The notes under the pieces were generated by a model. The model searched no databases and was not told the DNA's origin. It saw only the letters and a list, made by a program, of their open reading frames with translations. Of a stretch of DNA of 64,000 nucleotides, positions 22,001-36,322 are shown in pieces (position 1 is the first letter of the stretch; each line of letters begins with the position of its first letter). A program made the translations under genes and the position numbers. The DNA comes from Gymnothorax reevesii (taxonomy: Eukaryota > Chordata > Actinopteri > Anguilliformes > Muraenidae), in contig CM056581.1 of NCBI GenBank assembly GCA_029721435.1, forward strand, positions 70,108,712 through 70,172,711, read 5' to 3'.

Positions 22001-25000
22001 ATCTTCACTACAGAGACTCATATTCACTTCCAATAGGCCATACAAGCATATTGGACAAATTGCTGCCATATATGCAGTGCACAGTGATCTGAAGCATTTC
22101 CCAGCCCAGATACACGAACAGATTCACTTTCTGAGATTAAAACCTAGAAGAAGCGTGTTTTCATGAAAGAGCGTATGGAGACAATATCAGCGCTCTAGCT
22201 CGCTTCCTTAAGAAGATAGCAGCCAATTCACTCCTATTTAGTCATACAGTGAAAATTCACTCATGTTTGTCACTTTCCCACTGATTTACACACAGAATGA
22301 AAATTTTTGACATGCAGAAGTTAAAAAAAAGAAAGTTTTTAAAAAAGTGTATATCTTCACTACAGAGACTCATATTCACTTCCAATAGGCCATAAAAACA
22401 CATTGGAAAAATGGATGGCATATATGCAGTGCAACAGTGATCTGAAGCATTTCCCAGGCCAGATACACGCAGAGATTCACATTCTGAGCTTCAAACCTCA
22501 AAGTAGCGTGTTTTCATGAATGAGCGTATGGAGACAATATCAGCGCTCTAGCTCGCTTCCCTAAGAAGATAGCAGCCAATTCACTCCTATTTAGTCATAC
22601 AGTGAAAATTCACTCATGTTTGTCACTTTCCCACTGATTTACACACAGAATGAAAATTTTTGACATGCAGAAGTTAAAAAAAAGAAAGTTTTTAAAAAAG
22701 TGTATATCTTCACTACAGAGACTCATATTCACTTCCAATAGGCCATTAAAACACATTGGAAAAATGGATGGCATATATGCAGTGCCACAGTGATCTGAAG
22801 CATTTCCCAGGCCAGATACACGCAGAGATTCACATTCTGAGCTTAAAACCTCAAAGAAGCGTGTTTTCATGAAAGAGCGTATGGAGACAATATCAGCGCT
22901 CTAGCTCGCTTCCTTAAGAAGATAGAAGCCAATTCACTCCTATTTAGTCATACAGTGAAAATTCACTCATGTTTGTCACTTTCCCACTGATTTACACACA
23001 GAATGAAAATTTTTGACATGCAGAAGTTAAAAAAAAGAAAGTTTTTAAAAAAGTGTATATCTTCACTACAGAGACTCATATTCACTTCCAATAGGCCATA
23101 AAAACACATTGGAAAAATGGATGGCATATATGCAGTGCAACAGTGATCTGAAGCATTTCCCAGGCCAGATACACGCAGAGATTCACATTCTGAGCTTAAA
23201 ACCTCAAAGAAGCGTGTTTTCATGAAAGAGCGTATGGAGACAATATCAGCGCTCTAGCTCGCTTCCTTAAGAAGATAGAAGCCAATTCACTCCTATTTAG
23301 TCATACAGTGAAAATTCACTCATGTTTGTCACTTTCCCACTGATTTACACACAGAATGAAAATTTTTGACATGCAGAAGTTAAAAAAAGAAAGTTTTTAA
23401 AAAAGTGCATATCTTCACTTCAGAGACTCATATTCACTTCCAATAGGCCATACAAGCAAATTGGACAAATTGCTGCCATATATGCAGTGCACAGTGATCT
23501 GAAGCATTTCCCAGCCCAGATACACGAACAGATTCACTTTCTGAGCTTAAAACCTAGAAGAAGCGTGTTTTCATGAAAGAGCGTATGGAGACAATATCAG
23601 CGCTCTAGCTCGCTTCCTTAAGAAGATAGCAGCCAATTCACTCCTATTTAGTCATACAGTGAAAATTCACTCATGTTTGTCACTTTCCCACTGATTTACA
23701 CACAGAATGAAAATTTTTGACATGCAGAAGTTAAAAAAAAGAAAGTTTTTAAAAAAGTGTATATCTTCACTTCAGAGACTAATATTCACTTCCAATAGGC
23801 CATACAAGCACATTGGAAAAATGGATGGCATATATGCAGTGCAACAGTGATCTGAAGCATTTCCCAGGCCAGATACACGCAGAGATTCACGTTCTGAGCT
23901 TAAAACCTCAAAGAAGCGTGTTTTCATGAAAAAGCGTATGGAGACAATATCAGCGCTCTAGCTCGCTTCCTTAAGAAGATAGAAGCCAATTCACTCCTAT
24001 TTAGTCATACAGTGAAAATTCACTCATGTTTGTGACTTTCCCACTGATTTACACACAGAATGAAAATTTTTGACATGCAGAAGTTAAAAAAAAGAAAGTT
24101 TTTAAAAAAGTGTATATCTTCACTACAGAGACTCATATTCACTTCCAATAGGCCATAAAAACACATTGGAAAAATGGATGGCATATATGCAGTGCAACAG
24201 TGATCTGAAGCATTTCCCAGGCCAGATACACGCAGAGATTCACATTCTGAGCTTAAAACCTCAAAGAAGCGTGTTTTCATGAAAGAGCGTATGGAGACAA
24301 TGTCAGCGCTCTAGCTCGCTTCCTTAAGAAGATAGAAGCCAATTCACTCCTATTTAGTCATACAGTGAAAATTCACTCATGTTTGTCACTTTCCCACTGA
24401 TTTACACACGGATTGAAACTTTTTGACAAGCAGAAGTTAAAAAAAAGAAAGTTTTTAAAAAAGTGCATATCTTCACTTCAGAGACTCATATTCACTTCCA
24501 ATAGGCCATACAAGCAAATTGGACAAATTGCTGCCATATATGCAGTGCACAGTGATCTGAAGCATTTCCCAGCCCACATACACGAACAGATTCACTTTCT
24601 GAGCTTAAAACCTCAAAGAAGCGTGTTTTCATGAAAGAGCGTATGGAGACAATATCAGCGCTCTAGCTCGCTTCCCTAAGAAGATAGCAGCCAATTCACT
24701 CCTATTTAGTCATACAGTGAAAATTCACTCATGTTTGTCACTTTCCCACTGATTTCCACACAGAATGAAAATTTTTGACATGCAGAAGTTAAAAAAAAGA
24801 AAGTTTTTAAAAAAGTGTATATCTTCACTACAGAGACTCATATTCACTTCCAATAGGCCATAAAAACACATTGGAAAAATGGATGGCATATATGCAGTGC
24901 AACAGTGATCTGAAGCATTTCCCAGGCCAGATACACGCAGAGATTCACATTCTGAGCTTAAAACCTCAAAGTAGCGTGTTTTCATGAAAGAGCGTATGGA

Positions 25001-27158
25001 GACAATATCAGCGCTCTAGGTCGCTTCCTTAAGAAGATAGCAGCCAATTCACTCCTATTTAGTCATACAGTGAAAATTCACTCATGTTTGTCACTTTCCC
25101 ACTGATTTACACACAGAATGAAAATTTTTGACATGCAGAAGTTAAAAAAAAGAAAGTTTTTAAAAAAGTGTATATCTTCACTACAGAGACTCATATTCAC
25201 TTCCAATAGGCCATAAAAACACATTGGAAAAATGGATGGCATATATGCAGTGCAACAGTGATCTGAAGCATTTCCCAGGCCAGATACACGCAGAGATTCA
25301 CATTCTGAGCTTAAAACCTCAAAGTAGCGTGTTTTCATGAAAGAGCGTATGGAGACAATATCAGCGCTCTAGGTCGCTTCCTTAAGAAGATAGCAGCCAA
25401 TTCACTCCTATTTAGTCATACAGTGAAAATTCACTCATGTTTGTCACTTTCCCACTGATTTACACACAGAATGAAAATTTTTGACATGCAGAAGTTAAAA
25501 AAAAGAAAGTTTTTAAAAAAGTGTATATCTTCACTACAGAGACTCATATTCACTTCCAATAGGCCATACAAGCATATTGGACAAATTGCTGCCATATATG
25601 CAGTGCACAGTGATCTGAAGCATTTCCCAGCCCACATACACGAACAGATTCACTTTCTGAGATTAAAACCTAGAAGAAGCGTGTTTTCATGAAAGAGCGT
25701 ATGGAGACAATATCAGCGCTCTAGCTCGCTTCCTTAAGAAGATAGCAGCCAATTCACTCCTATTTAGTCATACAGTGAAAATTCACTCATGTTTGTCACT
25801 TTCCCACTGATTTACACACAGAATGAAAATTTTTGACATGCAGAAGTGAAAAAAAAGAAAGTTTTTAAAAAAGTGTATATCTTCACTACAGAGACTCATA
25901 TTCACTTCCAATAGGCCATAAAAACACATTGGAAAAATGGATGGCATATATGCAGTGCAACAGTGATCTGAAGCATTTCCCAGGCCAGATACACGCAGAG
26001 ATTCACATTCTGAGCTTAAAACCTCAAAGAAGCGTGTTTTCATGAAAGAGCGTATGGAGACAATATCAGCGCTCTAGCTCGCTTCCTTAAGAAGATAGAA
26101 GCCAATTCACTCCTATTTAGTCATACAGTGAAAATTCACTCATGTTTGTCACTTTCCCACTGATTTACACACGGATTGAAACTTTTTGACAAGCAGAAGT
26201 TAAAAAAAAAGAAAGTTTTTAAAAAAGTGCATATCTTCACTTCAGAGACTCATATTCACTTCCAATAGGCCATACAAGCAAATTGGACAAATTGCTGCCA
26301 TATATGCAGTGCACAGTGATCTGAAGCATTTCCCAGCCCACATACACGAACAGATTCACTTTCTGAGCTTAAAACCTCAAAGAAGCGTGTTTTCATGAAA
26401 GAGCGTATGGAGACAATATCAGCGCTCTAGCTCGCTTCCCTAAGAAGATAGCAGCCAATTCACTCCTATTTAGTCATACAGTGAAAATTCACTCATGTTT
26501 GTCACTTTCCCACTGATTTACACACAGAATGAAAATTTTTGACATGCAGAAGTTAAAAAAAAGAAAGTTTTTAAAAAAGTGTATATCTTCACTACAGAGA
26601 CTCATATTCACTTCCAATAGGCCATAAAAACACATTGGAAAAATGGATGGCATATATGCAGTGCAACAGTGATCTGAAGCATTTCCCAGGCCAGATACAC
26701 GCAGAGATTCACATTCTGAGCTTAAAACCTCAAAGTAGCGTGTTTTCATGAAAGAGCGTATGGAGACAATATCAGCGCTCTAGGTCACTTCCTTAAAAAG
26801 ATAGCAGCCAATTCACTCCTATTTAGTCATACAGTGAAAATTCACTCATGTTTGTCACTTTCCCACTGATTTACACACAGAATGAAAATTTTTGACATGC
26901 AGAAGTTAAAAAAAAGAAAGTTTTTAAAAAAGTGTATATCTTCACTACAGAGACTCATATTCACTTCCAATAGGCCATAAAAACACATTGGAAAAATGGA
27001 TGGCATATATGCAGTGCAACAGTGATCTGAAGCATTTCCCAGGCCAGATACACGCAGAGATTCACATTCTGAGCTTAAAACCTCAAAGTAGCGTGTTTTC
27101 ATGAAAGAGCGTATGGAGACAATATCAGCGCTCTAGGTCGCTTCCTTAAGAAGATAGC
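15167..27158 (+). repeat. 16-monomer higher-order repeat, two copies plus a start (5643 bp)
   Basis: N-I-I-J-A-B-E-F then G-H-M-O-I-J-E-L runs from 15167 to 20809 and again from 20810 to 26452. N-I then restarts at 26453 before the order breaks with a single I. Rare subtypes repeat at the same offset: J with CCCACATAC at 19752 and 25395, and E with AAGTGAAAA at 20104 and 25747. Private changes at 17654, 23891 and 24302 are not shared, so some mutation followed the duplication. Confidence 0.92.
19046..19398 (+). repeat. Monomer type O (family 1, GATTTCCACACAG)
   Basis: Recognised by GATTTCCACACAG at monomer position 68, where all other types have GATTTACACACAG or GATTTACACACGG. Copies start at 19046, 24689, 32799 and 62781, plus a hybrid at 8114. 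O always follows M. Its right half and ending match type I. Confidence 0.88.
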
Positions 27159-30100
27159 AGCCAATTCACTCCTATTTAGTCATACAGTGAAAATTCACTC
27201 ATGTTTGTCACTTTCCCACTGATTTACACACAGAATGAAAATTTTTGACATGCAGAAGTTAAAAAAAAGAAAGTTTTTAAAAAAGTGTATATCTTCACTA
27301 CAGAGACTCATATTCACTTCCAATAGGCCATACAAGCATATTGGACAAATTGCTGCCATATATGCAGTGCACAGTGATCTGAAGCATTTCCCAGCCCAGA
27401 TACACGAACAGATTCACTTTCTGAGATTAAAACCTAGAAGAAGCGTGTTTTCATGAAAGAGCGTATGGAGACAATATCAGCGCTCTAGCTCGCTTCCCTA
27501 AGAAGATAGCAGCCAATTCACTCCTATTTAGTCATACAGTGAAAATTCACTCATGTTTGTCACTTTCCCACTGATTTACACACAGAATGAAAATTTTTGA
27601 CATGCAGAAGTTAAAAAAAAGAAAGTTTTTAAAAAAGTGTATATCTTCACTACAGAGACTCATATTCACTTCCAATAGGCCATAAAAACACATTGGAAAA
27701 ATGGATGGCATATATGCAGTGCCACAGTGATCTGAAGCATTTCCCAGGCCAGATACACGCAGAGATTCACATTCTGAGCTTAAAACCTCAAAGAAGCGTG
27801 TTTTCATGAAAGAGCGTATGGAGACAATATCAGCGCTCTAGCTCGCTTCCTTAAGAAGATAGAAGCCAATTCACTCCTATTTAGTCATACAGTGAAAATT
27901 CACTCATGTTTGTCACTTTCCCACTGATTTACACACAGAATGAAAATTTTTGACATGCAGAAGTTAAAAAAAAGAAAGTTTTTAAAGAAGTGTATATCTT
28001 CACTACAGAGACTCATATTCACTTCCAATAGGCCATAAAAACACATTGGAAAAATGGATGGCATATATGCAGTGCAACAGTGATCTGAAGCATTTCCCAG
28101 GCCAGATACACGCAGAGATTCACATTCTGAGCTTAAAACCTCAAAGAAGCGTGTTTTCATGAAAGAGCGTATGGAGACAATATCAGCGCTCTAGCTCGCT
28201 TCCTTAAGAAGATAGAAGCCAATTCACTCCTATTTAGTCATACAGTGAAAATTCACTCATGTTTGTCACTTTCCCACTGATTTACACACAGAATGAAAAT
28301 TTTTGACATGCAGAAGTTAAAAAAAGAAAGTTTTTAAAAAAGTGCATATCTTCACTTCAGAGACTCATATTCACTTCCAATAGGCCATACAAGCAAATTG
28401 GACAAATTGCTGCCATATATGCAGTGCACAGTGATCTGAAGCATTTCCCAGCCCAGATACACGAACAGATTCACTTTCTGAGCTTAAAACCTAGAAGAAG
28501 CGTGTTTTCATGAAAGAGCGTATGGAGACAATATCAGCGCTCTAGCTCGCTTCCTTAAGAAGATAGCAGCCAATTCACTCCTATTTAGTCATACAGTGAA
28601 AATTCACTCATGTTTGTCACTTTCCCACTGATTTACACACAGAATGAAAATTTTTGACATGCAGAAGTTAAAAAAAGAAAGTTTTTAAAAAAGTGTATAT
28701 CTTCACTTCAGAGACTAATATTCACTTCCAATAGGCCATACAAGCACATTGGAAAAATGGATGGCATATATGCAGTGCAACAGTGATCTGAAGCATTTCC
28801 CAGGCCAGATACACGCAGAGATTCACATTCTGAGCTTAAAACCTCAAAGAAGCGTGTTTTCATGAAAAAGCGTATGGAGACAATATCAGCGCTCTAGCTC
28901 GCTTCCTTAAGAAGATAGAAGCCAATTCACTCCTATTTAGTCATACAGTGAAAATTCACTCATGTTTGTGACTTTCCCACTGATTTACACACAGAATGAA
29001 AATTTTTGACATGCAGAAGTTAAAAAAAAGAAAGTTTTTAAAAAAGTGTATATCTTCACTACAGAGACTCATATTCACTTCCAATAGGCCATAAAAACAC
29101 ATTGGAAAAATGGATGGCATATATGCAGTGCAACAGTGATCTGAAGCATTTCCCAGGCCAGATACACGCAGAGATTCACATTCTGAGCTTAAAACCTCAA
29201 AGAAGCGTGTTTTCATGAAAGAGCGTATGGAGACAATATCAGCGCTCTAGCTCGCTTCCTTAAGAAGATAGCAGCCAATTCACTCCTATTTAGTCATACA
29301 GTGAAAATTCACTCATGTTTGTCACTTTCCCACTGATTTACACACAGAATGAAAATTTTTGACATGCAGAAGTTAAAAAAAAGAAAGTTTTTAAAAAAGT
29401 GTATATCTTCACTACAGAGACTCATATTCACTTCCAATAGGCCATAAAAACACATTGGAAAAATGGATGGCATATATGCAGTGCAACAGTGATCTGAAGC
29501 ATTTCCCAGGCCAGATACACGCAGAGATTCACATTCTGAGCTTAAAACCTCAAAGAAGCGTGTTTTCATGAAAGAGCGTATGGAGACAATATCAGCGCTC
29601 TAGCTCGCTTCCTTAAGAAGATAGCAGCCAATTCACTCCTATTTAGTCATACAGTGAAAATTCACTCATGTTTGTCACTTTCCCACTGATTTACACACAG
29701 AATGAAAATTTTTGACATGCAGAAGTTAAAAAAAAGAAAGTTTTTAAAAAAGTGTATATCTTCACTACAGAGACTCATATTCACTTCCAATAGGCCATAA
29801 AAACACATTGGAAAAATGGATGGCATATATGCAGTGCAACAGTGATCTGAAGCATTTCCCAGGCCAGATACACGCAGAGATTCACATTCTGAGCTTAAAA
29901 CCTCAAAGTAGCGTGTTTTCATGAAAGAGCGTATGGAGACAATATCAGCGCTCTAGGTCGCTTCCTTAAGAAGATAGCAGCCAATTCACTCCTATTTAGT
30001 CATACAGTGAAAATTCACTCATGTTTGTCACTTTCCCACTGATTTACACACAGAATGAAAATTTTTGACATGCAGAAGTTAAAAAAAAGAAAGTTTTTAA

Positions 30101-33100
30101 AAAAGTGTATATCTTCACTACAGAGACTCATATTCACTTCCAATAGGCCATACAAGCATATTGGACAAATTGCTGCCATATATGCAGTGCACAGTGATCT
30201 GAAGCATTTCCCAGCCCAGATACACGAACAGATTCACTTTCTGAGATTAAAACCTAGAAGAAGCGTGTTTTCATGAAAGAGCGTATGGAGACAATATCAG
30301 CGCTCTAGCTCGCTTCCTTAAGAAGATAGCAGCCAATTCACTCCTATTTAGTCATACAGTGAAAATTCACTCATGTTTGTCACTTTCCCACTGATTTACA
30401 CACAGAATGAAAATTTTTGACATGCAGAAGTTAAAAAAAAGAAAGTTTTTAAAAAAGTGTATATCTTCACTACAGAGACTCATATTCACTTCCAATAGGC
30501 CATAAAAACACATTGGAAAAATGGATGGCATATATGCAGTGCAACAGTGATCTGAAGCATTTCTCAGGCCAGATACACGCAGAGATTCAAATTCTGAGCT
30601 TCAAACCTCAAAGTAGCGTGTTTTCATGAATGAGCGTATGGAGACAATATCAGCGCTCTAGCTCGCTTCCCTAAGAAGATAGCAGCCAATTCACTCCTAT
30701 TTAGTCATACAGTGAAAATTCACTCATGTTTGTCACTTTCCCACTGATTTACACACAGAATGAAAATTTTTGACATGCAGAAGTTAAAAAAAAGAAAGTT
30801 TTTAAAAAAGTGTATATCTTCACTACAGAGACTCATATTCACTTCCAATAGGCCATAATAACACATTGGAAAAATGGATGGCATATATGCAGTGCCACAG
30901 TGATCTGAAGCATTTCCCAGGCCAGATACACGCAGAGATTCACATTCTGAGCTTAAAACCTCAAAGAAGCGTGTTTTCATGAAAGAGCGTATGGAGACAA
31001 TATCAGCGCTCTAGCTCGCTTCCTTAAGAAGATAGAAGCCAATTCACTCCTATTTAGTCATACAGTGAAAATTCACTCATGTTTGTCACTTTCCCACTGA
31101 TTTACACACAGAATGAAAATTTTTGACATGCAGAAGTTAAAAAAAAGAAAGTTTTTAAAAAAGTGTATATCTTCACTACAGAGACTCATATTCACTTCCA
31201 ATAGGCCATAAAAACACATTGGAAAAATGGATGGCATATATGCAGTGCAACAGTGATCTGAAGCATTTCCCAGGCCAGATACACGCAGAGATTCACATTC
31301 TGAGCTTAAAACCTCAAAGAAGCGTGTTTTCATGAAAGAGCGTATGGAGACAATATCAGCGCTCTAGCTCGCTTCCTTAAGAAGATAGAAGCCAATTCAC
31401 TCCTATTTAGTCATACAGTGAAAATTCACTCATGTTTGTCACTTTCCCACTGATTTACACACAGAATGAAAATTTTTGACATGCAGAAGTTAAAAAAAGA
31501 AAGTTTTTAAAAAAGTGCATATCTTCACTTCAGAGACTCATATTCACTTCCAATAGGCCATACAAGCAAATTGGACAAATTGCTGCCATATATGCAGTGC
31601 ACAGTGATCTGAAGCATTTCCCAGCCCAGATACACGAACAGATTCACTTTCTGAGCTTAAAACCTAGAAGAAGCGTGTTTTCATGAAAGAGCGTATGGAG
31701 ACAATATCAGCGCTCTAGCTCGCTTCCTTAAGAAGATAGCAGCCAATTCACTCCTATTTAGTCATACAGTGAAAATTCACTCATGTTTGTCACTTTCCCA
31801 CTGATTTACACACAGAATGAAAATTTTTGACATGCAGAAGTTAAAAAAAAGAAAGTTTTTAAAAAAGTGTATATCTTCACTTCAGAGACTAATATTCACT
31901 TCCAATAGGCCATACAAGCACATTGGAAAAATGGATGGCATATATGCAGTGCAACAGTGATCTGAAGCATTTCCCAGGCCAGATACACGCAGAGATTCAC
32001 ATTCTGAGCTTAAAACCTCAAAGAAGCGTGTTTTCATGAAAAAGCGTATGGAGACAATATCAGCGCTCTAGCTCGCTTCCTTAAGAAGATAGAAGCCAAT
32101 TCACTCCTATTTAGTCATACAGTGAAAATTCACTCATGTTTGTGACTTTCCCACTGATTTACACACAGAATGAAAATTTTTGACATGCAGAAGTTAAAAA
32201 AAAGAAAGTTTTTAAAAAAGTGTATATCTTCACTACAGAGACTCATATTCACTTCCAATAGGCCATAAAAACACATTGGAAAAATGGATGGCATATATGC
32301 AGTGCAACAGTGATCTGAAGCATTTCCCAGGCCAGATACACGCAGAGATTCACATTCTGAGCTTAAAACCTCAAAGAAGCGTGTTTTCATGAAAGAGCGT
32401 ATGGAGACAATATCAGCGCTCTAGCTCGCTTCCTTAAGAAGATAGAAGCCAATTCACTCCTATTTAGTCATACAGTGAAAATTCACTCATGTTTGTCACT
32501 TTCCCACTGATTTACACACGGATTGAAACTTTTTGACAAGCAGAAGTTAAAAAAAAGAAAGTTTTTAAAAAAGTGCATATCTTCACTTCAGAGACTCATA
32601 TTCACTTCCAATAGGCCATACAAGCAAATTGGACAAATTGCTGCCATATATGCAGTGCACAGTGATCTGAAGCATTTCCCAGCCCACATACACGAACAGA
32701 TTCACTTTCTGAGCTTAAAACCTCAAAGAAGCGTGTTTTCATGAAAGAGCGTATGGAGACAATATCAGCGCTCTAGCTCGCTTCCCTAAGAAGATAGCAG
32801 CCAATTCACTCCTATTTAGTCATACAGTGAAAATTCACTCATGTTTGTCACTTTCCCACTGATTTCCACACAGAATGAAAATTTTTGACATGCAGAAGTT
32901 AAAAAAAAGAAAGTTTTTAAAAAAGTGTATATCTTCACTACAGAGACTCATATTCACTTCCAATAGGCCATAAAAACACATTGGAAAAATGGATGGCATA
33001 TATGCAGTGCAACAGTGATCTGAAGCATTTCCCAGGCCAGATACACGCAGAGATTCACATTCTGAGCTTAAAACCTCAAAGTAGCGTGTTTTCATGAAAG

Positions 33101-36100
33101 AGCGTATGGAGACAATATCAGCGCTCTAGGTCGCTTCCTTAAGAAGATAGCAGCCAATTCACTCCTATTTAGTCATACAGTGAAAATTCACTCATGTTTG
33201 TCACTTTCCCACTGATTTACACACAGAATGAAAATTTTTGACATGCAGAAGTTAAAAAAAAGAAAGTTTTTAAAAAAGTGTATATCTTCACTACAGAGAC
33301 TCATATTCACTTCCAATAGGCCATAAAAACACATTGGAAAAATGGATGGCATATATGCAGTGCAACAGTGATCTGAAGCATTTCCCAGGCCAGATACACG
33401 CAGAGATTCACATTCTGAGCTTAAAACCTCAAAGTAGCGTGTTTTCATGAAAGAGCGTATGGAGACAATATCAGCGCTCTAGGTCGCTTCCTTAAGAAGA
33501 TAGCAGCCAATTCACTCCTATTTAGTCATACAGTGAAAATTCACTCATGTTTGTCACTTTCCCACTGATTTACACACAGAATGAAAATTTTTGACATGCA
33601 GAAGTTAAAAAAAAGAAAGTTTTTAAAAAAGTGTATATCTTCACTACAGAGACTCATATTCACTTCCAATAGGCCATGCATATTGGACAAATTGCTGCCA
33701 TATATGCAGTGCACAGTGATCTGAAGCATTTCCCAGCCCAGATACACGAACAGATTCACTTTTTGAGATTAAAACCTAGAAGAAGCGTGTTTTCATGAAA
33801 GAGCGTATGGAGACAATATCAGCGCTCTAGCTCGCTTCCTTAAGAAGATAGCAGCCAATTCACTCCTATTTAGTCATACAGTGAAAATTCACTCATGTTT
33901 GTCACTTTCCCACTGATTTACACACAGAATGAAAATTTTTGACATGCAGAAGTGAAAAAAAAGAAAGTTTTTAAAAAAGTGTATATCTTCACTACAGAGA
34001 CTCATATTCACTTCCAATAGGCCATAAAAACACATTGGAAAAATGGATGGCATATATGCAGTGCAACAGTGATCTGAAGCATTTCCCAGGCCAGATACAC
34101 GCAGAGATTCACATTCTGAGCTTAAAACCTCAAAGAAGCGTGTTTTCATGAAAGAGCGTATGGAGACAATATCAGCGCTCTAGCTCGCTTCCTTAAGAAG
34201 ATAGAAGCCAATTCACTCCTATTTAGTCATACAGTGAAAATTCACTCATGTTTGTCACTTTCCCACTGATTTACACACGGATTGAAACTTTTTGACAAGC
34301 AGAAGTTAAAAAAAAAGAAAGTTTTTAAAAAAGTGCATATCTTCACTTCAGAGACTCATATTCACTTCCAATAGGCCATACAAGCAAATTGGACAAATTG
34401 CTGCCATATATGCAGTGCACAGTGATCTGAAGCATTTCCCAGCCCACATACACGAACAGATTCACTTTCTGAGCTTAAAACCTCAAAGAAGCGTGTTTTC
34501 ATGAAAGAGCGTATGGAGACAATATCAGCGCTCTAGCTCGCTTCCCTAAGAAGATAGCAGCCAATTCACTCCTATTTAGTCATACAGTGAAAATTCACTC
34601 ATGTTTGTCACTTTCCCACTGATTTACACACAGAATGAAAATTTTTGACATGCAGAAGTTAAAAAAAAGAAAGTTTTTAAAAAAGTGTATATCTTCACTA
34701 CAGAGACTCATATTCACTTCCAATAGGCCATAAAAACACATTGGAAAAATGGATGGCATATATGCAGTGCAACAGTGATCTGAAGCATTTCCCAGGCCAG
34801 ATACACGCAGAGATTCACATTCTGAGCTTAAAACCTCAAAGTAGCGTGTTTTCATGAAAGAGCGTATGGAGACAATATCAGCGCTCTAGGTCACTTCCTT
34901 AAAAAGATAGCAGCCAATTCACTCCTATTTAGTCATACAGTGAAAATTCACTCATGTTTGTCACTTTCCCACTGATTTACACACAGAATGAAAATTTTTG
35001 ACATGCAGAAGTTAAAAAAAAGAAAGTTTTTAAAAAAGTGTATATCTTCACTACAGAGACTCATATTCACTTCCAATAGGCCATAAAAACACATTGGAAA
35101 AATGGATGGCATATATGCAGTGCAACAGTGATCTGAAGCATTTCCCAGGCCAGATACACGCAGAGATTCACATTCTGAGCTTAAAACCTCAAAGTAGCGT
35201 GTTTTCATGAAAGAGCGTATGGAGACAATATCAGCGCTCTAGGTCGCTTCCTTAAGAAGATAGCAGCCAATTCACTCCTATTTAGTCATACAGTGAAAAT
35301 TCACTCATGTTTGTCACTTTCCCACTGATTTACACACAGAATGAAAATTTTTGACATGCAGAAGTTAAAAAAAAGAAAGTTTTTAAAAAAGTGTATATCT
35401 TCACTACAGAGACTCATATTCACTTCCAATAGGCCATACAAGCATATTGGACAAATTGCTGCCATATATGCAGTGCACAGTGATCTGAAGCATTTCCCAG
35501 CCCAGATACACGAACAGATTCACTTTCTGAGATTAAAACCTAGAAGAAGCGTGTTTTCATGAAAGAGCGTATGGAGACAATATCAGCGCTCTAGCTCGCT
35601 TCCCTAAGAAGATAGCAGCCAATTCACTCCTATTTAGTCATACAGTGAAAATTCACTCATGTTTGTCACTTTCCCACTGATTTACACACAGAATGAAAAT
35701 TTTTGACATGCAGAAGTTAAAAAAAAGAAAGTTTTTAAAAAAGTGTATATCTTCACTACAGAGACTCATATTCACTTCCAATAGGCCATAAAAACACATT
35801 GGAAAAATGGATGGCATATATGCAGTGCCACAGTGATCTGAAGCATTTCCCAGGCCAGATACACGCAGAGATTCACATTCTGAGCTTAAAACCTCAAAGA
35901 AGCGTGTTTTCATGAAAGAGCGTATGGAGACAATATCAGCGCTCTAGCTCGCTTCCTTAAGAAGATAGAAGCCAATTCACTCCTATTTAGTCATACAGTG
36001 AAAATTCACTCATGTTTGTCACTTTCCCACTGATTTACACACAGAATGAAAATTTTTGACATGCAGAAGTTAAAAAAAAGAAAGTTTTTAAAGAAGTGTA

Positions 36101-36322
36101 TATCTTCACTACAGAGACTCATATTCACTTCCAATAGGCCATAAAAACACATTGGAAAAATGGATGGCATATATGCAGTGCAACAGTGATCTGAAGCATT
36201 TCCCAGGCCAGATACACGCAGAGATTCACATTCTGAGCTTAAAACCTCAAAGAAGCGTGTTTTCATGAAAGAGCGTATGGAGACAATATCAGCGCTCTAG
36301 CTCGCTTCCTTAAGAAGATAGA
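21516..36322 (+). repeat. 19-monomer segment repeated at 8110 bp (23-monomer spacing)
   Basis: The series I-J-A-B-E-F-G-H-M-O then I-J-E-L-N-I-J-B-D at 21516 to 28216 recurs at 29626 to 36322, offset 8110 bp. The offset drops to 8106 after the 4-bp deletion in the J copy at 33505. Between the copies lie F-G-H-E. Beyond the segment the orders diverge (F after the first copy, C after the second). B is subtype CCATTAAAAC in the first copy and CCATAATAAC in the second. Confidence 0.9.
33505..33852 (+). repeat. Type J monomer with a 4-bp deletion
   Basis: GGCCATGCATATTGG replaces GGCCATACAAGCATATTGG near 33677, giving a 348-bp monomer, the shortest in the window. It also has T at 33763 (CACTTTTTGAG). 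Neither change is seen in any other J, so both arose after the last duplication of this segment. Confidence 0.88.
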
